A stretch of 43,001 bases of DNA from a virus. Below the pieces are notes generated by a model. The model saw only the letters and a program-made list of their open reading frames with translations. It was not told the origin of the DNA and did no database searches. The number at the start of each line of letters is the position of its first letter. Within the stretch, counting starts at the first letter, position 1. A program made the translations under genes and the position numbers. The stretch spans positions 1 to 43,001 of the IMG/VR virus record IMGVR_UViG_3300046002_002841; one strand, written 5' to 3'. Shown one piece after another: positions 22,664-31,044 of the stretch.

Positions 22664-24242
22664 ATTACTAGGCATACTTACCGATGGTGAGTTAGGTACT
22701 ACTGCCACCCAGTTAGAGAAGTTAAAGCATATAGAATTAGACTCTAACTTAGATGGTGAAATGGAAGATAGTGGACCAACAGAGGCAGTATTTAAGACTG
22801 ATCAGGTCTCAGAACTAGCAAGAACTAGCTTAGACTTCTTAGCTGGACTCTCCATGCCACTAGTATTTAAGTTCTGCTTTCCTCCAGTATTTATCTCCAT
22901 CTGGCTATGGCTAGTATCATTTGTACATAAAGCCCGTGACTTTAGCCAGCTTGCAATTGGCTTACCTCGTGGCTTTGGTAAGACCTCAGTAATTAAACTC
23001 TTCATCCTCTACTGTATCCTATTCACCAAGAAACAGTTCATACTTGTAATTAATGACACCGCAGCTAAGGCAGAGAATACTCTCTCCGACGTAATTGATA
23101 TGTTAGAAGAGCCTAATATTAAAGCTGTGTTCGGTGACTGGAGACTTGGTATTGAGAAGGATACACAGGAGATTAAGAAGTTTGGCTATAGAGGCCGTAA
23201 TATTATCCTTGCAGCTCTTGGTGCTGGCAGTTCTATGCGGGGACTTAATATTAAGAATGCTCGCCCAGATGTAATGATCTTTGATGATATCCAATCTAGA
23301 GAAACAGCAGATAGTGAAATCCTCAGTACTAACTTAGAGAAGTGGTTAGTAGGTACTGCTATGAAAGCCAAATCTCCTACTGGCTGCCTATATATCTTCC
23401 TTGCTAATATGTACCCTACCAAGTGGTCATTACTCAAGAGACTTAAGGCTAATCCTACTTGGGTTAAGTTTATTGCTGGTGGTATTCTCTCAGATGGAAC
23501 AAGTCTGTGGGAAGAGTTACAGCCTATTGAACAGTTAAAGAAAGAGTTCCAGAATGACTTAGCAATGGGCAGACCAGAGATATTCTACTCTGAAGTACTA
23601 AATGATGAGAATGCTTCTGTTAATAATTTAGTGGACTTTAGTAAGATACCTAAATATACTCGCCCAGATGATAGTATTCCTGATGGTAAGTTTGTTTTAA
23701 TTGATCCTGCTAACAACAAGGTTAACTCCGACAGTACTGCAATCTCTTATAACGAAGTGTTCTCCTCCATACCAGTAATGAGGAAACTAACAAATAAAAA
23801 GCTAAGTCCTGGTGATACTATAAGACAAGCACTAACTTACTGTCTGGAGAATAACTGTAAGTTAGTAGTGATTGAATCTGTAGCCTACCAAGCATCACTG
23901 TGCTACTGGTTTAACTTTATATGTCAGCAGCTAGGAATTACTGGTATTGAAGTTGTAGAGATCCACCCAGGTAGATACTCTAAGAACCACAGAATTATGA
24001 CTATGTTCAAGCAGTTGCCAGCTGGAGAGATTGAAGTACACCCAGAATGCATGCCTGAAGTAACAATAGAAATACTGGGCTTTAACCCAATGAAAACAGA
24101 TAACACTGATAACATACTAGATGTACTAACTTATATGTCTCGTTGTGTTGCAGAGTTTGGTGAACATATGGTAGCCTTCAATGATGTCAATGAGATGGAA
24201 TTCTCTGGAGCTAGTGTCATTGAAGATAACTGTGTATATTAA
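22653..24242 (+). CDS. Terminase large subunit (TerL)
   Basis: 529 residues from the ATG at 22653 (AAGGAAG upstream); an earlier in-frame ATG at 22599 lacks such a site and overlaps the small gene. The ATPase part has Walker A GLPRGFGKT (residues 103-111) and Walker B VMIFDD (D211, D212). The nuclease part has FVLIDPANN (D351), LVVIES and a final ILDVLTYM with acidic residues, as in RNase H-fold terminase nucleases. It cuts the DNA concatemer and pumps it into the procapsid through the portal. Confidence 0.96.
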   Translation: MSDKLLGILTDGELGTTATQLEKLKHIELDSNLDGEMEDSGPTEAVFKTDQVSELARTSLDFLAGLSMPLVFKFCFPPVFISIWLWLVSFVHKARDFSQLAIGLPRGFGKTSVIKLFILYCILFTKKQFILVINDTAAKAENTLSDVIDMLEEPNIKAVFGDWRLGIEKDTQEIKKFGYRGRNIILAALGAGSSMRGLNIKNARPDVMIFDDIQSRETADSEILSTNLEKWLVGTAMKAKSPTGCLYIFLANMYPTKWSLLKRLKANPTWVKFIAGGILSDGTSLWEELQPIEQLKKEFQNDLAMGRPEIFYSEVLNDENASVNNLVDFSKIPKYTRPDDSIPDGKFVLIDPANNKVNSDSTAISYNEVFSSIPVMRKLTNKKLSPGDTIRQALTYCLENNCKLVVIESVAYQASLCYWFNFICQQLGITGIEVVEIHPGRYSKNHRIMTMFKQLPAGEIEVHPECMPEVTIEILGFNPMKTDNTDNILDVLTYMSRCVAEFGEHMVAFNDVNEMEFSGASVIEDNCVY

Positions 24243-24254
24243 GGAGTAACTACT

Positions 24255-24620
24255 ATGCAAAAATTAAACTTACTAACACTAGATCCATTTGCAGGTATGA
24301 CCTTTGATGGTGGCAAGATGGATAAGGTTGATATGATTGATGCTCAAATTGACTTCAACTTAACTCCTGCAGGTATAGCTGCTAAGAAGGCAAAGATAGA
24401 TAATACTATCAAAGAAACAGCAGCTCGTAATACTCAGACTAATATAGATATGGCAGGAATGGCTATGCAATCAGATAACCCAGCAGAATCCGAATTCATC
24501 AAGGTACTTATAGCACAGCAAAAACTTGATGCTGAAGAAGCACAGCGCAAGAAAGAAGGTTTAGCAAAAGATCCATTCTTTGAAATGGCACAAGATGTAA
24601 TGAAGTCATTGATATCTTAA
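24255..24620 (+). CDS. Hypothetical protein between TerL and portal, 121 aa
   Basis: A soluble, charged, helical protein (AAKKAKIDNTIKETAARN and IAQQKLDAEEAQRKKEGL) with coiled-coil character. AAGGAG lies before the ATG. Its place between terminase and portal suggests a role in packaging or head assembly; no family is recognised. Confidence 0.75.
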   Translation: MQKLNLLTLDPFAGMTFDGGKMDKVDMIDAQIDFNLTPAGIAAKKAKIDNTIKETAARNTQTNIDMAGMAMQSDNPAESEFIKVLIAQQKLDAEEAQRKKEGLAKDPFFEMAQDVMKSLIS

Positions 24621-24659
24621 ACAATCAATCCTGTAACATAACTCATACGAAAGACTCCC

Positions 24660-26687
24660 ATGGTACAAGCAGCCACCCCAATGATAATACCAAAGAAATC
24701 ACAAGAAGGTATTATCCAGTTCCATCGCCAGTGCTATAATCTCTTAAACCAGCAATGGAACTTAAGAGAGCAGATGCGTGAAGTTGATCTAATGTATATG
24801 CGTGAGCAGGATATAACTAAGGAGAATCAGCGAGCCAAATTGGTTAATCGCTCTGGTGATCCTACAAGATACCAAAACTTCACTATCCCTGTAGTTATGC
24901 CACAGGTGGAAGCTGCTGTAGTTTACCAGTCTTCTGTATTCCTACAAGGTACTCCATTGTTTGGCGTAGTTGCAGCTCCTATGTGGGCTGATCAAGCTAA
25001 GCAAATGGAAACTGTAGTTGAAGAGAATAGTATCCGTGGTGGCTGGACTAGAGAACTTATGATGGTATTCCGTGATGGATTTAAGTATAACTTATCCGCA
25101 CTGGAAGTTACATGGGATCGTAAAGTTACAGCAGCACTGGATTCTGATATTACTTTCGCTAATGGTATGCAAGGTAAGCCTAAAGAAGTTATCTGGGAAG
25201 GTAACTGTCTCAAGCGCTGGGATCTATATAACACTTTCTTTGATACAAGAGTTCCACCTAGTATGATCCACTCACATGGTGAGTACGCAGGTAAGACAGA
25301 ACTTATGTCTAGAATTGCTCTTAAGCAGTTCCTAGCTAACTTGCCTGATAAGATGGTAGCTAACATTCCGGATGCATTTGCTAGTGGCATGGGAGCTACA
25401 ACTGTTGGTGGTATGGGCATTGAATCTTTCTATGTTCCAAACATTAACCCAAGCGCATTACTTAATAAAGATATTCGCTCTGGTACTAACTGGCTTGCAT
25501 GGGCTGGATTAGATGGTGAGCGCAATGGAGGTATTGAGTACAAGAATCTGTATGAAGTTACTACTTTATATGGTCGTATCTTACCTTCTGACTTTGGTCT
25601 TAAAGTGCCATCTGCTAACACTCCACAAGTGTGGAAGTTTATCATTGTTAACCACCAAGTACTTATCTATGCTGAGCGCCTCACTAATGCACATGGCTAT
25701 ATTCCTGTGTTATTCTCTCAGCCTAGTGAAGATGGTTTAACTTATCAGACCAAATCACTTGCTACTAATGTGGCGCCAATCCAGCAAGTTAACAGCGCAT
25801 TAGTTAACAGTATGATTGCAGCATCTCGCAGAGCTATTGCTGATCGTGGCTTGTATGATCCTTCTAGAGTTACAGAAGCTAATATTAACAGTGCCAATCC
25901 ATCTGCTAAGATACCAGTAAGACCAGCTGCTTATGGTAAGCCACTATCTGAAGCCTACTATCCTATTCCATTCCGTGATGATCAATCACAGTTTGTTATG
26001 CAGAAGATTGGTTTCCTTAACCAGTACGCTAATCAGATCAGTGGCTCTAATCCAGCTAAGCAAGGTCAGTTTGTTAAAGGTAATAAGACACAATCAGAGT
26101 TTGACTCTGTAATGTCCAATGCAAATGGCAGAGATCAGATGACTAGTATGTTACTGGAAGCACAGTTGTTTACTCCACTGAAGGAAATTATTAAGACTAA
26201 TATTCTTCAATACCAAGGTGGTGTAAGTTACTTCTCTCCAGCTACTAACAAGCAAGTAGAGATTGATCCTATCGAACTCCGTAAAGCTGTTATGGCTTTT
26301 AAAGTATCAGATGGTTTAACTCCTGCAGATAAGCTGATCAACAGTGATATTATGATGGTAGCTATGCAGACTATTGGACAGTCACAAGCTATTGGTGCTG
26401 GTTACAATATTCCACAGCTGTTCTCTTATCTGATGAAAACACAAGGTGCAGAGCTTAAAGAGTTTGAGAAGTCTCAGCCACAAGTTGCATATGAGTCTGC
26501 TGTTGGACAGTGGCAGCAAGTTGTAATGCAGCTGGTTAAAGATAACCCACAAATTAAGCCTGAGCAATATCCTCCAATGCCAGTGCCTCAACAGTATGGT
26601 TATGTTCCAGGAACACTAGCAAGTGAGCAAGCAGCAGCAACACAGCAGCAATCTAACTCAACCCAATCACGAGTATTACAAGGATAA
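24660..26687 (+). CDS. Portal protein
   Basis: 675 residues, typical for portals of podoviruses (P22 gp1 is 725). The N-terminal part contains a helical region with many Arg/Glu residues, TIPVVMPQVEAAVVYQSS and, in the middle, a conserved-looking GSNPAKQGQFVKGNKTQSEF. The C-terminus is Gln-rich (about residues 640-675), as in the barrel or tail of some portals. It lies between TerL and the scaffold. It forms the dodecameric ring at one capsid vertex through which DNA enters and leaves. Identification is by order and overall pattern. Confidence 0.85.
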   Translation: MVQAATPMIIPKKSQEGIIQFHRQCYNLLNQQWNLREQMREVDLMYMREQDITKENQRAKLVNRSGDPTRYQNFTIPVVMPQVEAAVVYQSSVFLQGTPLFGVVAAPMWADQAKQMETVVEENSIRGGWTRELMMVFRDGFKYNLSALEVTWDRKVTAALDSDITFANGMQGKPKEVIWEGNCLKRWDLYNTFFDTRVPPSMIHSHGEYAGKTELMSRIALKQFLANLPDKMVANIPDAFASGMGATTVGGMGIESFYVPNINPSALLNKDIRSGTNWLAWAGLDGERNGGIEYKNLYEVTTLYGRILPSDFGLKVPSANTPQVWKFIIVNHQVLIYAERLTNAHGYIPVLFSQPSEDGLTYQTKSLATNVAPIQQVNSALVNSMIAASRRAIADRGLYDPSRVTEANINSANPSAKIPVRPAAYGKPLSEAYYPIPFRDDQSQFVMQKIGFLNQYANQISGSNPAKQGQFVKGNKTQSEFDSVMSNANGRDQMTSMLLEAQLFTPLKEIIKTNILQYQGGVSYFSPATNKQVEIDPIELRKAVMAFKVSDGLTPADKLINSDIMMVAMQTIGQSQAIGAGYNIPQLFSYLMKTQGAELKEFEKSQPQVAYESAVGQWQQVVMQLVKDNPQIKPEQYPPMPVPQQYGYVPGTLASEQAAATQQQSNSTQSRVLQG

Positions 26688-26689
26688 TC

Positions 26690-27022
26690 ATGTCAAGCCA
26701 AGTACCTAATAAGTTTACTTCCTACCAGTTAAGTGAAGAAGAACTCACAGCTGGTTACATGCTATCACCTGCTAATGTGATGGTAGTTCGCAATGAGCTA
26801 TCTATTGCTGCTGAGTCCAAGTTAGCACTAGTAGTTGATCCTAACAACATCCCTGCATTTGTACAAGCAGAAGCTTACTATCGCGGTAAGATAGATTTCA
26901 TTGAATGGCTGTTAGCTATGAATGATCAAGTAACTAAAGAACATTTAGATAGCGCAGCCAGTATTGCTGAACAAGACAATGGTACAGTAGTTACTCGTAC
27001 TGTTGGTAGCATCTTTACTTAG
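26690..27022 (+). CDS. Hypothetical head-region protein, 110 aa
   Basis: Starts two bases after the portal stop. A mixed alpha/beta protein (NKFTSYQLSEEELTAGYML, then helices) with no family I can name firmly. Proteins of this size between portal and scaffold are common in phages with SU10-type capsid proteins. Its TAG stop is the first part of a run of TAGTAYC repeats. Confidence 0.7.
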   Translation: MSSQVPNKFTSYQLSEEELTAGYMLSPANVMVVRNELSIAAESKLALVVDPNNIPAFVQAEAYYRGKIDFIEWLLAMNDQVTKEHLDSAASIAEQDNGTVVTRTVGSIFT

Positions 27023-27068
27023 TACCCACAACCGTAGTACCCACCTAGTAGTATCCCACTGTAGTATC
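27020..27068 (+). repeat. Four short direct repeats TAGTAYC(CCAC)
   Basis: TAGTACCCAC at 27020-27029 and 27035-27044, TAGTATCCCAC at 27049-27059 and TAGTATC at 27062-27068, spaced 15, 14 and 13 bases. The first copy contains the stop of the preceding gene. They fill the gap before the scaffold gene, whose ribosome site (CGGAGAATC) follows. Confidence 0.7.
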
Positions 27069-27092
27069 TTAACTTAAACTCGGAGAATCATC

Positions 27093-27842
27093 ATGTCAGT
27101 AATGCACACACTCTTTGGTAATGCACCAGTCGCACAACGTCCACAAGCTCCAACTCCTGGAAATATCCCAGAGAATGCAGCTGCTTCAATGGCGTCACTA
27201 ACAAACTCTGCAACAGCTGCTAATGGAACTATTCCTGCTAGTAGTCCAACAGCTGCATCAAATCCTGCATCCTCAGAAAATCAATTCGCGGACTTATGGG
27301 ACACTAGCAACATTAGTCCTTCAGGTACAGGGCAGCCACTATTTAATGTCTCACATGAGAAGTTATTAGAGACTGCACGCCAGCAGAACTTTAAGCAAAA
27401 TGTAACTCCAGAACAAATGGCTGCCATCAATGCTGGAGGACAAGAAGCTATTAATGCCATGCAAGATATGATTAACGCAGCAACACAAGCTGGTTACGCA
27501 CAATCTGTAATGGCTACAACTAAGCTAATTGAAGGTGCATTGGAGAAGAAGAACTTTGCACAAAATGATAGCTTAGATATTCGATTCCGTGACATGCAAG
27601 TTAAGAACGGTCTCCGTGAAGTCAACCCTGTATTTTCCAACCCAACTTACGCACCCTTGCTTGATGCTGCTAGAAACCAGTTTCAAGTTAAATACCCGAA
27701 TGCTTCTGCTACTGAGTTACAGTCAATGGCTATCAATTATATTGAAAGTATGGCTAATGCTGTTAACCAACCTAAGGCACAAGCTAGCAGTAAAAAACAA
27801 GAAGCTAACTTAACTGACTGGTCTCGCTTTTTAAATTCCTAA
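27093..27842 (+). CDS. Probable scaffolding protein
   Basis: 249 residues, starting after CGGAG. The first 75 residues are Ala/Pro/Ser-rich and probably disordered; the remainder is helical with Gln-rich segments (ARQQNFKQNVTPEQMAAINA) and ends in a short C-terminal stretch after basic residues (SSKKQEANLTDWSRFLNS), like scaffolds that bind capsid protein with their C-terminus. It lies between portal and decoration/capsid genes, the usual place. No sequence motif is decisive. Confidence 0.7.
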   Translation: MSVMHTLFGNAPVAQRPQAPTPGNIPENAAASMASLTNSATAANGTIPASSPTAASNPASSENQFADLWDTSNISPSGTGQPLFNVSHEKLLETARQQNFKQNVTPEQMAAINAGGQEAINAMQDMINAATQAGYAQSVMATTKLIEGALEKKNFAQNDSLDIRFRDMQVKNGLREVNPVFSNPTYAPLLDAARNQFQVKYPNASATELQSMAINYIESMANAVNQPKAQASSKKQEANLTDWSRFLNS

Positions 27843-27888
27843 CAGTTGTGGCTTCCGTAATCTAACTCTTTATTTGATTGGAAATATC

Positions 27889-28542
27889 ATGGCACTCACT
27901 AAGCCTGTAATTTACGACGGCGCATTTCAGCGTCAAATAGCTCAGGGTGACACTTACTCTACAGCTCAAGCAATTCCTGCAACTATCGCTACTACTGCAA
28001 TTACTGTAACTGGTGCAATGCTGGCTGCAGGTTTTATCCTGCGTAGCCCTGCTGCTCCTGCAACTGATACTATCGACACTGCTGCTAATATTGTAGCTGC
28101 GTTAGGCTCTGGTATTGGTAATATCGGTATCCAAGCTGGTACTAGCTTCCGTTGCCAGTGGATTGTTACAACTGCCAATGCAACTACAATTGCAGCTACT
28201 GCCAATACTGGTGTGACTGTAACTCGTGGCGCTATTGCAGCTTCCTCTGGTAAGGAAATGTTGGTAACCATTACTAATGGCACACCAGCACAGAACATCA
28301 CTGCCAACACAACAAATGCCTCTGCTGTTATTACTGGAATGACACTGGAAGAAACTTCCTTGTTAAGTGTAGGTATGGTTGTAACCAATGCGGTCAATGG
28401 CTTGCAAGGTACAACAATCATCAGTGTTCAACCAGGTACAGGCGTAACAATGTCTGGTAATGCTAATGCCACATCTACCAATGTTGCTATCAGCTTCTCT
28501 CCAACAGTGCTGGTTGAAGGTATTGGTCAAACACTGATCTAA
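27889..28542 (+). CDS. Probable capsid decoration protein, 217 aa
   Basis: The start is placed at 27889 (MALTKPVIYDG) after TTGGAA; an upstream ATG at 27874 would add five residues. The protein is Ala/Thr/Val-rich and beta-like throughout, with VYDGAFQRQ-type opening seen in head decoration proteins. All its arginine codons are CGT, as in the major capsid gene just downstream, which fits a protein made in hundreds of copies. Function is inferred from place and codon use. Confidence 0.65.
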   Translation: MALTKPVIYDGAFQRQIAQGDTYSTAQAIPATIATTAITVTGAMLAAGFILRSPAAPATDTIDTAANIVAALGSGIGNIGIQAGTSFRCQWIVTTANATTIAATANTGVTVTRGAIAASSGKEMLVTITNGTPAQNITANTTNASAVITGMTLEETSLLSVGMVVTNAVNGLQGTTIISVQPGTGVTMSGNANATSTNVAISFSPTVLVEGIGQTLI

Positions 28543-28610
28543 TATTGATCTAACCACCAACAGTTCCAAGCATCTTAATTTAAATCTCATTTTTTCTAAG
28601 GAATATAATC

Positions 28611-29831
28611 ATGAGTGCAGGTACCTTTAATACTACCAATCTTACCCAAGACTTAGCCGCCAAGAGTTTTGCTGGTATGATTACTCGTCTCATGCCAAAT
28701 GGCTCAGCTCCATTGTTCGGTATGACTTCCATGTTAACTAGCGAAACAGCTGTTGCAACTGAGCATGGCTTCTTCACTAAAACTATGTTGTTTCCACAGT
28801 TTGTACTGTCAGCTAACATTGCAGCTGGCGACACAACATTGCCAGTAGTATCTACTGCTAACTTGTTGCCTGGTATGATCTTGCAGATCGACAGCACTAA
28901 AGAAAACATCATCATCAATGCAGTTATCTCAGCTGTTCAGATTTCTGTAACTCGTGCTGTTGGCTCTGTCAGTGCTCAAGCTGCTTTGTCTGCAGTTGCT
29001 GCTTACCAAGTGGGTAACGCATACGAAGAATCATCTTTGCGTCCTAACTCACTGATCATCAACCCTGTGCGTGTAACTAACTTAACCCAGATCTTCCGTA
29101 ACACTTGGGCTATCTCTGATACAATCCGTGCAACTATGATGATTGCTGGTGATACCAATGTACAAGAGTCACGTCAAGACTGTGCTAGCTTCCATGCGGC
29201 AGATATTGAGAAAGCTCTGTTCTTCGGTCAGAAGTCACAAGGTACTCGCAATGGTCAACCTTTCCGTACTATGGATGGCTTGATTAACATTGTTGGTAAT
29301 CTCTCTTACTACCCAAGTCTCTACGTTACTCCTAACGTTAACACTGCTGGCAGTACTACTAACTACACACAGTTAGAAGGCTTCTTGGATCCAGTCTTTA
29401 ATCAGGCTACTGATCCTAAAGTTGCTAACGAGCGTGTTATGTTCGTAGGGGGTGCAGCTAAGCGAGTACTTAACAACATCGGTCGCTTGAATGGTACTTA
29501 CTTCATTGCTGATGGTCAAACTAGCTGGGGTCTGCAATTCTCTAGCTTTAAAACATCACGTGGTAGCTTCCGTGTTATCGAGCATCCATTGTTTAACTCT
29601 AACACTTCTTGGGCTAAGATGGCAGTAGTAGTTGATTTGACTACCTTCCGTACAGCTTACCTTGGTGATCGTAAGACACAAAGCAAGGAATTCAACCAAG
29701 AGCAAGGTGATGTTAGCGACAATGGTATTGATGCAGTCGGTGGCACATTAACTACTGAAATGACTTGCGTAGTTAAGAACCCACCAGCAAATGCAATTGT
29801 CTATAACTTGACAGCTGCCGCAGTAGGTTAA
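28611..29831 (+). CDS. Major capsid protein (SU10/DUF5309 type)
   Basis: 406 residues, start after AAGGAAT. The sequence with SSLRPNSLIINPVRVTNLTQ, AISDTIRATM, FHAADIEKALFFG and a C-terminal RTAYLGDRKTQSKEF is that of the SU10-like HK97-fold capsid family (PF17236). An N-terminal domain of 100 residues includes a TTLPVVSTANLLPGM beta insert. All visible Arg codons are CGN (mostly CGT) with no AGA or AGG, unlike TerL, showing selection for strong translation. It forms the icosahedral shell. Confidence 0.93.
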   Translation: MSAGTFNTTNLTQDLAAKSFAGMITRLMPNGSAPLFGMTSMLTSETAVATEHGFFTKTMLFPQFVLSANIAAGDTTLPVVSTANLLPGMILQIDSTKENIIINAVISAVQISVTRAVGSVSAQAALSAVAAYQVGNAYEESSLRPNSLIINPVRVTNLTQIFRNTWAISDTIRATMMIAGDTNVQESRQDCASFHAADIEKALFFGQKSQGTRNGQPFRTMDGLINIVGNLSYYPSLYVTPNVNTAGSTTNYTQLEGFLDPVFNQATDPKVANERVMFVGGAAKRVLNNIGRLNGTYFIADGQTSWGLQFSSFKTSRGSFRVIEHPLFNSNTSWAKMAVVVDLTTFRTAYLGDRKTQSKEFNQEQGDVSDNGIDAVGGTLTTEMTCVVKNPPANAIVYNLTAAAVG

Positions 29832-29848
29832 TACTTACTGGTGTATCT

Positions 29849-29873
29849 AGTTTGGCAGAGTTCTCAAACTGCC
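29849..29873 (+). promoter_or_regulatory. Alternative hairpins after capsid gene
   Basis: AGTTTG (29849-29854) can pair with CAAACT (29865-29870), or GGCAG (29854-29858) with CTGCC (29869-29873); the two exclude each other. No T run follows. It may lower transcription or stabilise the capsid mRNA 3' end. Confidence 0.45.
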
Positions 29874-29921
29874 ATTCCCCCTAGTTATTTCCAGTAGTAT
29901 CAATCAAATTACGGAGTTATC

Positions 29922-30392
29922 ATGTCAACATCACCAACAGTATTTCACGCGTTTCAGAATTCTCTTGGCTATTCACGCTTTACATCTGCTAAAGGTAAAG
30001 ACTTCCATTTTCTTAATGGTGAGTTCTTAACTAACATCCAAGCAGAAATTGATGAACTCAATGCAGAAGTTGCAGCAGGTCATCCACATATCTATGTTAA
30101 CCCAGATCGTGTTACTGTAGATACCAAGTATGTTGATCCACTGGCAGAACTCAAGGCTAAAGCTATTGAAGAATACTTAGCTAATCAAGCTGCTGCATTG
30201 GACAAAACAAATGATCGTGGCAGTTCCATCTTCTCAGGTAAGTTAGAAGGTATCGCTAACTCTACAACTGTATCCGATGGTATGGCTGGTAGTAACAGTG
30301 GTGATATTCCTGTGGCACCAGCACCGACAGCATCAGTGTTACCTACAGCTCCAGCAGCAACTAAGATTGTTGCAGGTCCAAAAGCTAAGTAA
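29922..30392 (+). CDS. Hypothetical head-associated protein, 156 aa
   Basis: ACGGAG precedes the start. The N-terminal half (FHAFQNSLGYSRFTSAKGKD, FLNGEF, ELNAEV) resembles small proteins that follow SU10-like capsid genes. The C-terminal 50 residues are Ala/Pro/Ser/Thr-rich and probably flexible. A head-completion or minor head role is likely from place. Confidence 0.7.
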   Translation: MSTSPTVFHAFQNSLGYSRFTSAKGKDFHFLNGEFLTNIQAEIDELNAEVAAGHPHIYVNPDRVTVDTKYVDPLAELKAKAIEEYLANQAAALDKTNDRGSSIFSGKLEGIANSTTVSDGMAGSNSGDIPVAPAPTASVLPTAPAATKIVAGPKAK

Positions 30393-30428
30393 TACCTAGT
30401 AGTAATTAACATCAACAGAAAGAAAATC

Positions 30429-31043
30429 ATGACAGACTTCGCTACACTATTAGAAGGTGTGTACTCTATAACTAACCATAGAGAGCTTATCGCTCAAACT
30501 ACGAGTGCAGTGAAGTCTGCCACTTTACAGATGCATCGTAAGGACTTCTTTGCAAAAGATTTGTTGGAAGTAGCACTCCAATTTACAACTTCAGATTATT
30601 TGCAAAGCATTGAATATAGAACTCTGTTCCCTCGCTATCGTGCATTAAAGGTTGTACGTAAGTTTGACCCAACAGAAGCTGCATATCCTGAGTATGGTAT
30701 GGGTCCATTCTTTACTATAATTACACCTGAGCAGGTACTTGATAGCTACCAACAAACACGCAATGATGTTGCTTACATTGCTGGATCATCTATTAACTTA
30801 AGATCCTCCACAGCAATCCAGTATTGCAACATCGGTATCTACCAGAATCCAGAAGTTGGTACTCCTGAGACTTACAGCAGTTGGATAGCTGATGAGTTCC
30901 CAGATGCTATTATCTATGCAGCTGCGGCAATTGTACAAGGTGGGGTATTACGAGACAATGCAGGCGCACAATTCAACAACAGTCTTGCTATGAATGAGTT
31001 GCAAGCAATATTAACTAGTAACATTACAGGTGTAGGGGAATAG
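30429..31043 (+). CDS. Probable head-to-tail adaptor protein, 204 aa
   Basis: Helical front (LIAQTTSAVKSATLQMHRKDFF), a beta middle (SIEYRTLFPRYRALKVVRKF) and helical end with FPDAIIYAAAAIVQGG. This order and size fit connector proteins of the P22 gp4 / T7 gp11 type that bind under the portal. It lies after the capsid genes and immediately before the fibre gene. The call is from fold impression and gene order. Confidence 0.6.
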   Translation: MTDFATLLEGVYSITNHRELIAQTTSAVKSATLQMHRKDFFAKDLLEVALQFTTSDYLQSIEYRTLFPRYRALKVVRKFDPTEAAYPEYGMGPFFTIITPEQVLDSYQQTRNDVAYIAGSSINLRSSTAIQYCNIGIYQNPEVGTPETYSSWIADEFPDAIIYAAAAIVQGGVLRDNAGAQFNNSLAMNELQAILTSNITGVGE

Positions 31044-31044
31044 T

